Positions 1-6,104 of a stretch of 7,417 nt of DNA are shown one piece after another. The stretch spans positions 1 to 7,417 of the forward strand of contig JALQXE010000022.1 of the NCBI GenBank assembly GCA_023263235.1, in the 5' to 3' direction. How positions within the stretch are numbered: position 1 is the first letter of the stretch; every line of letters begins with the position of its first letter. The notes under the pieces are model-generated. The model did no database searches. It was not told where the DNA came from and saw only the letters and a list, made by a program, of their open reading frames with translations. Made by a program: the position numbers and the translations under genes. The DNA comes from Sediminibacterium sp. (GTDB lineage: Bacteria > Bacteroidota > Bacteroidia > Chitinophagales > Chitinophagaceae).

Positions 1-1105
1 AGCTAATCTTAGTAGTTGCATTTTCATTTAATAAAGTACGCGCTTTGATTGCAGCGTCCATATTAATTTTCATGGTCAAGTAAAAATGCGGTGCAGTAAA
101 TAAGCTTTCACTTAAACGCTTCGCGATTACTTTACGCATTTGTGAAACTGGCGTATCAACAAAGCTTACGGTACCAGCCGGCACAAAGCTTGCAGATGCT
201 GATAATCCAGCAGAACTAGCTGTTGGTGCTGCAGGAGTATAGTTTTCCAAATCAGTTCTGGTGATTCTTCCATTTTCTCCTGTCCCTTTCACATATTTTA
301 AATCGATTCCTTTTTCAGCAGCAATTTTCTTAGCCAGTGGAGATGCAAAAATGCGTCCCTCATTTACTACCTGAGCAGGAGCAGATGTTGTTGGCGTTGA
401 AGCAACAGGCGCAGCAGCAGTTGTTGCTGTTGCAGCAGGTGCTGCAGCTAATGCAGTACTACCTGTTTTTAATCCTTTAACAATAGCGTCTATATCCATT
501 CCTTTCTTTCCAATAATGCAAAGCAAATCATTTACTAAAATCTTTTCTCCTTTCTGCGCGCCTTGATATAATAAAACACCATCCTTGTAAGATTCCAATT
601 CCATGGTCGCTTTATCGGTTTCAATATCGGCTAACACTTCCCCTTTTTTAACCGTATCCCCCACTTTTTTTTGCCATCCAGCAATAACACCTTCCGTCAT
701 TGTATCACTTAAACGTGGCATCAAAACCACTTCTTCCATTTTTGTGTAATCAACTCCACTTTCTGCACTTGTAGAAGCATGAGCTGGTGCAGAAGTTTCG
801 GTAACGGGAGCGCTTACAGCGACAGGCGCAACATTAGCTCCACTAATTAATGCGCTAATATCTTCGCCCTGTTTGCCAAAAATGGCCAGTAAATCATTTA
901 CTTGTAATTTTCCACCACGAGGTGTACCAATATGCAATAACACACCATCTTGATAACTCTCAAGTTCCATGGTTGCTTTATCCGTTTCAATCTCGGCTAA
1001 TAAGTCACCTTTCTTCACGGTATCTCCCACTTTTTTATGCCATGCTGCTATGACACCTTCGGTCATTGTATCGCTTAAGCGGGGCATTAATATAACTTCT
1101 GCCAT
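1..1105 (-). CDS. pdhC: Pyruvate dehydrogenase E2 (dihydrolipoamide acetyltransferase), partial
   Basis: This is the acetyl-transfer core of the cytoplasmic pyruvate dehydrogenase complex (also called aceF): it moves the acetyl group from E1 to coenzyme A on swinging lipoyl-lysine arms. The start is ATG at 1105-1103, and 368 codons are visible before the left edge cuts the gene inside the catalytic domain. Domains in order: lipoyl domain 1 (about residues 1-80, ETDKA motif, lipoylated Lys43); Ala/Thr/Pro-type linker (about 90-120); lipoyl domain 2 (about 124-205, Lys165); a longer Ala/Pro/Thr linker (about 214-246); the peripheral E1/E3-binding domain (about 250-289, beginning RIFASPLAKK and containing GTGENGRI); a linker; then the start of the acyltransferase domain (about 313 on, QMRKVIAKRL). 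The MPRLSDTMTEG lipoyl start and the duplicated domain favour pyruvate over 2-oxoglutarate dehydrogenase. The catalytic HxxxD motif lies outside the window. It is co-oriented with icd, 145 bases downstream of it. Confidence 0.95.
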   Translation of the reverse strand, partial: MAEVILMPRLSDTMTEGVIAAWHKKVGDTVKKGDLLAEIETDKATMELESYQDGVLLHIGTPRGGKLQVNDLLAIFGKQGEDISALISGANVAPVAVSAPVTETSAPAHASTSAESGVDYTKMEEVVLMPRLSDTMTEGVIAGWQKKVGDTVKKGEVLADIETDKATMELESYKDGVLLYQGAQKGEKILVNDLLCIIGKKGMDIDAIVKGLKTGSTALAAAPAATATTAAAPVASTPTTSAPAQVVNEGRIFASPLAKKIAAEKGIDLKYVKGTGENGRITRTDLENYTPAAPTASSAGLSASASFVPAGTVSFVDTPVSQMRKVIAKRLSESLFTAPHFYLTMKINMDAAIKARTLLNENATTKIS

Positions 1106-1250
1106 AAGTAAAAGGCTGTTTTGTAATTGAGACGTGAAAATACATCAAAATTGGTTTTTTTCCCACCCATAATGCCAATTTTTGAGCAAATGGGGGTAAA
1201 AGCAAAGCATTTTTGCGAAAACGATGCCACTAGGATTAAACTTAGTATAA

Positions 1251-2702
1251 TTATTGCCCCTGCGCCAAGCTGTAGGCTTTTTTATCACCCCACATACTCA
1301 AGATTTCAACAGAACTAATTTGAAAATCTTTTGAGAGTGCACTGTAAAGATTAATAATGTCTCCCTGAGAAAGGGCTTTACTGGCATCCGTCTCAAAACG
1401 CAATCTAAATTGATTCACCAAATTGGTATAAACAGACCCTGTTGGCCATACTTGCGTTCCTCGATTTGAAATTATAATTAATTTTAAATCTTCCGTTTCA
1501 TGCTTACTAACTATTTGCGCAATTGCATCTGGCTGTAAATTACTTTCAACAAAAAAATCAGCCCCTACAATTTTATGTATTTCATTTTGTTGGCCTAACA
1601 ACATAGGATTTTCTGAAATATGACTATTGGTTGGAACAAAAGCAAAATCATTTAAAATGGGTTTAGGATTTGCCTTAGGAGATTTTCCAAAATTATCAAT
1701 AATGGCTTGTGCAAATTGAGTAGTATTTAAAGATGGAGTTGATTTGTCACCAAAATCACCCGTATGAATTCCAGATTCTAAAGTAAACAATAATGCATTT
1801 TCAATCATCGCCGCTTTACTCATCATTCCTAAGTGTCTTAACATATTCAATCCACTCAATAATAATGAAGTTGGGTTGGCAATATTTTTACCTGCAATAT
1901 CAGGTGCTGTTCCATGTACAGCTTCAAAAATGGAGATATGATCTCCAATATTAGAAGATGGCGCAAATCCAAGCCCACCAACTAATCCAGCGCACAAATC
2001 ACTTACAATTTCTCCTTGTAAATTGGTTAATACAACCACATCAAACAAATCGGGACGACTTACCAATTTCATACATAAGTCGTCTACAATTACATCGTCG
2101 GCCTTTAATTCAGGATATTCTTTGGCAACTTCTTTAAACACCTCTAAAAACAAACCATCCGTTAATTTCATGATGTTTGCTTTGTGACCACAGGTAACTC
2201 TTTTTGCTCCTTTTTTCTTGGCCATTTCAAAAGCATAACGAATTACTTGCTCACTTCCTGGACGTGTAATAAATCTTCTACCCAGTGCAACATCTTGTGT
2301 AAGCATGTGCTCAATCCCACCGTAAGTATCTTCAATATTTTCTCTTACAATAGTGAGGTCAATAGGGATGCCTGCTTTACTAAAAACGGTGTCAACGCCA
2401 CTTAAGGTTTGAAAATGTCTATCGTTTGCATAGGTATTCCAAGTTTTGCGCGCCGTTACATTTACACTTTTTACACCCTTCCCTTTTGGTGTTTCCATAG
2501 GTCCTTTAAAAAGGATTCCCAAGGCTTCTATTGTTGCTTTTGCTTCCGGCGTCATTCCGTTGCTAAAACCTTTGTCAAAAACCCACTTTCCCATGTCTAC
2601 AAACTGGTATTCCAATGGCACTTCTGCAGCATTAAACACGTTTATTACGGCTTCCATGATTTCTGGACCTATCCCATCCCCTTTTGCTACTGCAACCTTC
2701 AT
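1251..2702 (-). CDS. icd: Isocitrate dehydrogenase, Thermus/Rickettsia type, probably NAD+-dependent
   Basis: The protein oxidatively decarboxylates isocitrate to 2-oxoglutarate in the cytoplasmic TCA cycle. It has 483 residues: an isocitrate/isopropylmalate dehydrogenase fold over about residues 1-335 and an extra C-terminal domain of about 140 residues as in the Thermus-type enzymes. Visible motifs, aligned by eye to the E. coli enzyme: GDGIGPE (8-14); substrate Ser79 and Asn81 in SVNVTARK, with Arg85 and Arg95; REN.EDTYGG (120-129, Arg120 and Tyr127); HKANIMK with catalytic Lys174; metal-ligand aspartates near Asp207 and Asp235 (NLQGEIVSD). The nucleotide loop reads HGTAPDIAGKNIANP (263-277). 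Asp268 and Ile269 stand where NADP enzymes have Lys and Tyr, so NAD+ use is inferred, although homologues are often named NADP-dependent. The SxN substrate motif and C-terminal domain argue against isopropylmalate dehydrogenase. A -7 promoter box lies about 57 bases upstream, and the E2 gene follows in the same direction. Confidence 0.93.
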   Translation of the reverse strand: MKVAVAKGDGIGPEIMEAVINVFNAAEVPLEYQFVDMGKWVFDKGFSNGMTPEAKATIEALGILFKGPMETPKGKGVKSVNVTARKTWNTYANDRHFQTLSGVDTVFSKAGIPIDLTIVRENIEDTYGGIEHMLTQDVALGRRFITRPGSEQVIRYAFEMAKKKGAKRVTCGHKANIMKLTDGLFLEVFKEVAKEYPELKADDVIVDDLCMKLVSRPDLFDVVVLTNLQGEIVSDLCAGLVGGLGFAPSSNIGDHISIFEAVHGTAPDIAGKNIANPTSLLLSGLNMLRHLGMMSKAAMIENALLFTLESGIHTGDFGDKSTPSLNTTQFAQAIIDNFGKSPKANPKPILNDFAFVPTNSHISENPMLLGQQNEIHKIVGADFFVESNLQPDAIAQIVSKHETEDLKLIIISNRGTQVWPTGSVYTNLVNQFRLRFETDASKALSQGDIINLYSALSKDFQISSVEILSMWGDKKAYSLAQGQ

Positions 2703-2758
2703 TTTGTTAATTTTTGAGTTCTAAATATGTGATTTTCAGCCTTTCGCATACGTTGCCG

Positions 2759-2766
2759 CAAAGGTA
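2759..2766 (-). promoter_or_regulatory. Bacteroidota-type -7 promoter box for icd
   Basis: On the minus strand the bases read TACCTTTG, a full match to the Bacteroidota primary sigma -7 consensus TAnnTTTG. They are followed by GCGGCAACG and lie 56 bases before the icd start codon. No TTG is present at the expected -33 distance, only a T-rich run near 2785-2795, so only half of the promoter is well supported. Predicted transcription would start near 2750, giving a leader of about 50 bases. Confidence 0.6.
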
Positions 2767-2806
2767 TGTTACTTAAAGGGTCTAATAAAAAAAATTGAGG
2801 TCGATT

Positions 2807-2840
2807 TTTGTCCCTTTCGTGATTTTTTTTGCTACTTTTA
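2807..2840 (+). promoter_or_regulatory. apaG: Candidate promoter for apaG
   Basis: A TTTG at 2807-2810 is followed after 22 bases by TACTTTTA at 2833-2840. This resembles the Bacteroidota TTTG / TAnnTTTG promoter with one mismatch in the last base and a spacer at the long end of the usual range. It would start transcription near 2846, leaving a leader of about 37 bases before the apaG ATG. It also supports the ATG start over an upstream in-frame TTG at 2829, which lies inside this promoter. The region is AT-rich, so a chance match is possible. Confidence 0.4.
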
Positions 2841-2882
2841 TCCCGCAGTATCCTCTGCATTTTACCTATTGATTTAAACAAT

Positions 2883-3269
2883 ATGGTTTCCAAGATTTCA
2901 GAAGGCGTCGAAATAAGCATCGAGACATTTTACCAGAAGGACTATAGTAACCCGTTACAAAACGAGTACATGTTTGCCTACCGAATTACCATTGAAAATC
3001 ACAATTCATTTCCAATTAAATTGCTAAGACGCTATTGGGAGGTTTTTGATAGCAATACCGAACAAAGAATAGTGGAAGGAGAAGGAGTTGTTGGCGTTCA
3101 GCCACTAATTATGCCAGGGAAAAATTACCAATACGTAAGTGGCTGTCATCTAAAAAGTGAATTGGGCAAAATGGAAGGTTACTACACCATGGAAAATATT
3201 GAAAACAAGGAATTCATTAAAGTGAATATTCCTGCTTTCAAATTAGTGGCGCCCGTAAAATTGAACTAG
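2883..3269 (+). CDS. apaG: ApaG domain protein (Co2+/Mg2+ efflux protein ApaG)
   Basis: This 128-residue protein is a single ApaG domain, an immunoglobulin/fibronectin-III-like beta sandwich with no signal peptide or membrane segment. Family marks are the N-terminal strand VSKISEGVEISIETFY, the segment YMFAYRITIENH with RRYW after it, and the diagnostic block EGEGVVGVQPLIMPGKNYQY followed by SG and G.MEGYY. In Enterobacteriaceae apaG lies with apaH and ksgA and its loss was linked to Co2+ resistance and Mg2+ efflux; the molecular function is still unclear, and the domain also occurs in some F-box proteins. Here neither ksgA nor apaH is adjacent. I chose ATG 2883 because it gives the normal family length; an in-frame TTG at 2829 would add 18 hydrophobic residues and overlap the likely promoter. 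The gene converges on gldB with a 15-base gap. Confidence 0.92.
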   Translation: MVSKISEGVEISIETFYQKDYSNPLQNEYMFAYRITIENHNSFPIKLLRRYWEVFDSNTEQRIVEGEGVVGVQPLIMPGKNYQYVSGCHLKSELGKMEGYYTMENIENKEFIKVNIPAFKLVAPVKLN

Positions 3270-3284
3270 TTTTTCAAGCCAGCT

Positions 3285-4286
3285 TTAAGGAGCATAATCA
3301 GCTCCAGAGAATATTTGTTGTGCAGGTGTATGCAACATTTTTTCTATGGAAACCTTGGATTGTGTTTTTTGTTGCATCCAGGTATCTACTATCTTATAGC
3401 CAATAAACTTTCCAACATTTCCTGGAAACAATTCGCCGAAAATCTCATTGTTATCCCCCTCTTGTAAGAAAGCGTTAATTTCAGATTGATTGGTAGAAAA
3501 AGTTGATTTTTCCGCTACCATATAATCCCAAATTTTGGACTCTTCTTTTGTTAAAACACTTAGCTGTTTTCCCGTATACCCAAATAGTAAGGAATCAGCA
3601 ACATTGGGTAAACAAGCTTTTAAAATATATTGTCTTTTGCCCGACTCAATTATTTGAGTAATTAAATTACCCTGTTCTTTTAAGGGTTCCATGTCATTTA
3701 ACACATTTTCAATTGTATTCACTGCTATGTAATTGGGTGCAAATCGGATACTTAAAAACTTAGGATACATAGCCTGCATTGATTCGGAGGTATACCAGCT
3801 TGATCCTAATCCTAAATGTGCTTGTAATCCAATAGCTACTCCATCTTCTAAAACAATATTACTCGATTGTTCAAAGGGACCCACAAATAAAGTTAACTTT
3901 TGTGTTAACCTATATTTAGGAAAATAAAAATGAAAACGCTTATATCCTTCTAATAAATTAGGCATTGCTTGCTGCATAGCATTCATTTTTTGTGTGCTAT
4001 CATATACAGGCTTATAGAGCTTATAGAATAATTTTATGTTGGCGGTATCTTTTACCGATTTTAACATTAAAATTTGCGTAAAAAATGAGTTGGCAAAATT
4101 GGGATAACGCACTAGTAAACTATCAATAGCAGCTTCAGCATGCAGGGTGTCCATATTAAAAAAAGCACTATCAAATCTTGATATCACAATTGGGTAAGCA
4201 GTTGCTGCAGCAGCAGGGTCCAAGCGCTTGGAATTACAGGCGCTCATGGCAAACATGGTAAGCATTAAAAATAGTAGGGCTCTCAT
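3285..4286 (-). CDS. gldB: GldB-like gliding motility lipoprotein
   Basis: The 333-residue protein begins with a lipoprotein signal peptide: MRALLFLMLTMFAMSAC, with the lipidated Cys at 17 and Met-Ser-Ala before it (Met at -3 is slightly off-consensus). It should sit on the periplasmic face of a membrane. I recognise GldB from its overall pattern: an early RFDSAFF (37-43), a central EDGVAIGLQAHLGLG (about 147-161), IWDYMVAEK in the C-terminal third, and FPGNVGKFIGYKIVDTW (287-303) followed by a tail ending IFSGADYAP. GldB is one of the lipoproteins needed for gliding in Flavobacterium johnsoniae; its biochemical role is not known. No HExxH metalloprotease motif is present. The next gene downstream is convergent apaG, so the gldC partner that follows gldB in flavobacteria is missing here. 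It is divergent from nadE with 59 bases between the starts. A GldB homologue alone does not prove that the host glides. Confidence 0.82.
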   Translation of the reverse strand: MRALLFLMLTMFAMSACNSKRLDPAAAATAYPIVISRFDSAFFNMDTLHAEAAIDSLLVRYPNFANSFFTQILMLKSVKDTANIKLFYKLYKPVYDSTQKMNAMQQAMPNLLEGYKRFHFYFPKYRLTQKLTLFVGPFEQSSNIVLEDGVAIGLQAHLGLGSSWYTSESMQAMYPKFLSIRFAPNYIAVNTIENVLNDMEPLKEQGNLITQIIESGKRQYILKACLPNVADSLLFGYTGKQLSVLTKEESKIWDYMVAEKSTFSTNQSEINAFLQEGDNNEIFGELFPGNVGKFIGYKIVDTWMQQKTQSKVSIEKMLHTPAQQIFSGADYAP

Positions 4287-4345
4287 TATTTGTGAAAATA
4301 CAAAAAAAGCAACTTTATTTCTGTTAAAAAAACGAACTTTGAGGC
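4287..4345. promoter_or_regulatory. Compact divergent promoter region gldB / nadE
   Basis: These 59 bases must carry the start signals of both flanking genes. On the plus strand GAACTTTG (4334-4341) differs from the -7 consensus TAnnTTTG by one base and ends 4 bases before the nadE ATG. On the minus strand TATTTTCA (4300-4293) is a partial -7 match ending 6 bases before the gldB ATG. Neither has a convincing TTG at -33. If these boxes are real, both mRNAs would have almost no leader. The rest is A- and T-runs, and no Shine-Dalgarno sequence is evident. Confidence 0.35.
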
Positions 4346-6028
4346 ATGAAGATCACCATCGCACAGCAAAACTATCACATTGGCAATTTTGAGCAAAACA
4401 CCGAAAAAATGTTGTGCGCAATTCAAGAAGCTAAACAACAGGGCGCGGATCTTATTTTATTCAGCGAGATGAGCGTTTGCGGTTATCCCGCTAGAGATTT
4501 TGTTGAATTCAACGACTTTATCAATAAATGTTACGAGAGCATCGACCGTCTTAAAAAAGCTGCGGACACCATTGGTGTGCTTGTAGGCAGTCCTGCCCGC
4601 AACCCAAATAAAAAAGGGAAAGATTTATTCAACGCTGCCTTCTTTTTATATGATCAGCAAATTGTTGCTGAAATTCACAAAACATTGTTGCCAACATATG
4701 ACGTGTTTGATGAGAACCGATATTTTGAACCTGCAGACGATTGGAAAGTAATTTCCTTTAAAGGAAAAAAATTAGCCATCACCATTTGTGAAGATATCTG
4801 GAACCTTGGTGACAACCCATTGTATCGAATTTGTCCAATGGATAAAATGATGGATCAAAATCCAGATATTTTATTAAATCTGAGCGCCTCTCCTTTTGAT
4901 TACACGCATGACGAGGACAGAAAAGCAACTATAAAAGCGAATGTGGTTAAATACAAAAAGCCATTGTTTTATTGCAATGCAATAGGTAGTCAAACGGAAA
5001 TAGTTTTTGATGGTGGATCCTATGTATTTGATAAAGATGCCAATTTATGTGGTGCCTTACCCATGTTTGAATCTGCAATGCAAACATTTGAATGTAATGA
5101 GGATGGCAGTATTAATGCTCCCATATTGGAGCCTGCTGCAAGAGTACCCAACAAAGAATTGAACCCAAATACATTATTACCTGAACTCAATATTGATCAG
5201 GTGTATAAGGCATTGGTATTAGGAGTGAAGGATTATTTTAATAAAATGGGTTTTAAACGCGCCATTCTTGGATCTTCGGGTGGGATTGATTCGGCAGTAA
5301 CATTAGCCATTGCATGTGATGCATTGGGCAAAGAAAATGTACACGCTATTTTAATGCCCTCCCCTTATTCAACATCACATTCGGTGGATGATGCAGTACA
5401 ACTAAGCAAAAATTTGAATAATCCATATGATATTATTCCAATCAAAGATGTGTACGAAAGTTTCTTGAGTAGCTTGAAACCTATTTTCAAAGATCTACCT
5501 TTTTCATTGGCTGAAGAAAATATACAAAGCAGATCCCGTGGAAATATATTAATGGCCATTGCAAATAAAATTGGATATGTATTATTAAATACTTCTAATA
5601 AAAGCGAGCTTGCAACTGGTTATGGCACTTTATATGGTGATATGGCAGGAGGATTAGGCGTACTTGGAGATTGTTATAAATTGCAAGTGTACGCTTTGGC
5701 AAACTACATTAATAGAGATCAAGAAATTATTCCTCAAAATATAATTGTTAAAGCACCTAGTGCTGAACTAAGACCCGATCAAAAGGACAGTGATAGTTTA
5801 CCCGCATACGAAGTATTGGATCAAATACTTTATCAATATATTGAAAAAAGTGCCGACCCTTTTGCAATAAAAGCAATGGGATTTGACGAAGCGCTAGTGG
5901 ACAGAACTTTAAAAATGGTCAATACCAACGAATACAAACGCAATCAGTTTTGTCCAATCATACGTATTTCACCCAAAGCATTTGGCGTGGGTCGAAGAGT
6001 TCCTATTGTGGCAAAATATTTAAGTTAA
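4346..6028 (+). CDS. nadE: Glutamine-dependent NAD+ synthetase
   Basis: The enzyme makes NAD+ from deamido-NAD+ and ATP, taking ammonia from glutamine, as the last cytoplasmic step of NAD synthesis. Its 560 residues form two domains. The N-terminal nitrilase-type glutaminase (about 1-260) shows the Glu-Lys-Cys triad: Glu41 in LILFSEMSVCGYP, Lys112 in HKTLLPTYDVFDE, and Cys148 in ITICEDIW. The C-terminal synthetase (about 283-560) has the ATP-pyrophosphatase P-loop SGGIDS (311-316), the loop MPSPYSTSHSVDDA, RSRGNILMAIAN, and NKSELATGYGTLYGDMAGG, then PSAELRPDQKDSDSLPAYE. Length, domain order and motifs are complete, so it should not depend on a separate glutaminase or free ammonia. ATG 4346 begins directly with the nitrilase first strand (MKITIAQQNY), and no earlier start is plausible. 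It is divergent from gldB and closed by a hairpin terminator 31 bases after the stop codon. Confidence 0.97.
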   Translation: MKITIAQQNYHIGNFEQNTEKMLCAIQEAKQQGADLILFSEMSVCGYPARDFVEFNDFINKCYESIDRLKKAADTIGVLVGSPARNPNKKGKDLFNAAFFLYDQQIVAEIHKTLLPTYDVFDENRYFEPADDWKVISFKGKKLAITICEDIWNLGDNPLYRICPMDKMMDQNPDILLNLSASPFDYTHDEDRKATIKANVVKYKKPLFYCNAIGSQTEIVFDGGSYVFDKDANLCGALPMFESAMQTFECNEDGSINAPILEPAARVPNKELNPNTLLPELNIDQVYKALVLGVKDYFNKMGFKRAILGSSGGIDSAVTLAIACDALGKENVHAILMPSPYSTSHSVDDAVQLSKNLNNPYDIIPIKDVYESFLSSLKPIFKDLPFSLAEENIQSRSRGNILMAIANKIGYVLLNTSNKSELATGYGTLYGDMAGGLGVLGDCYKLQVYALANYINRDQEIIPQNIIVKAPSAELRPDQKDSDSLPAYEVLDQILYQYIEKSADPFAIKAMGFDEALVDRTLKMVNTNEYKRNQFCPIIRISPKAFGVGRRVPIVAKYLS

Positions 6029-6059
6029 TATCAATTACCTACCTAAAATACAAAATCAG

Positions 6060-6084
6060 AAAGCGGCCATGTAGCCGCTTTTTT
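6060..6084 (+). terminator. Intrinsic terminator of nadE
   Basis: AAAGCGGC (6060-6067) pairs perfectly with GCCGCTTT (6074-6081) around a six-base loop CATGTA, and the T-run extends through 6084. The eight-pair stem with a GC-rich core plus six T is a standard Rho-independent terminator. It lies 31 bases after the nadE stop and 20 bases before the next start, so it separates nadE from the NamZ gene. Confidence 0.9.
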
Positions 6085-6104
6085 ATTAAATTGTGCTATA
6101 ACTA

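Noticed and set aside
1201..1218. GCAAA/TTTGC hairpin followed by four T on the minus strand as an icd terminator
   Set aside because: The five-pair, A/T-rich stem is too weak to call in this base composition.
1127..1318. Small plus-strand open frame between E2 and icd (63 codons)
   Set aside because: About a third of it lies antisense to the icd 3' end. It has no promoter or recognisable domain, and its composition looks like translated intergenic sequence.
2184..2724. Plus-strand open frames of 73 to 102 codons opposite icd
   Set aside because: They lie antisense to conserved icd coding sequence and have no family resemblance.
2845..2858. GCAG/CTGC inverted repeat in the apaG leader as a regulatory hairpin
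   Set aside because: A four-pair stem is expected by chance, and it matches no riboswitch pattern I recognise.
2829..2882. In-frame TTG start giving an 18-residue N-terminal extension on ApaG
   Set aside because: The added residues lie over the likely -7 box and are not ApaG-like. ATG 2883 gives the usual family length.
3271..3305. GGAGC/GCTCC inverted repeat (3289-3305) and an imperfect palindrome near 3273-3288 as a terminator for apaG or gldB
   Set aside because: Stems are about 5 to 7 pairs, one palindrome leaves too small a loop, and neither is followed by a T-run in the right direction. The repeat is inside the last gldB codons.
5365..5559. Minus-strand open frame inside nadE
   Set aside because: It is a reverse-strand shadow of the conserved synthetase domain.
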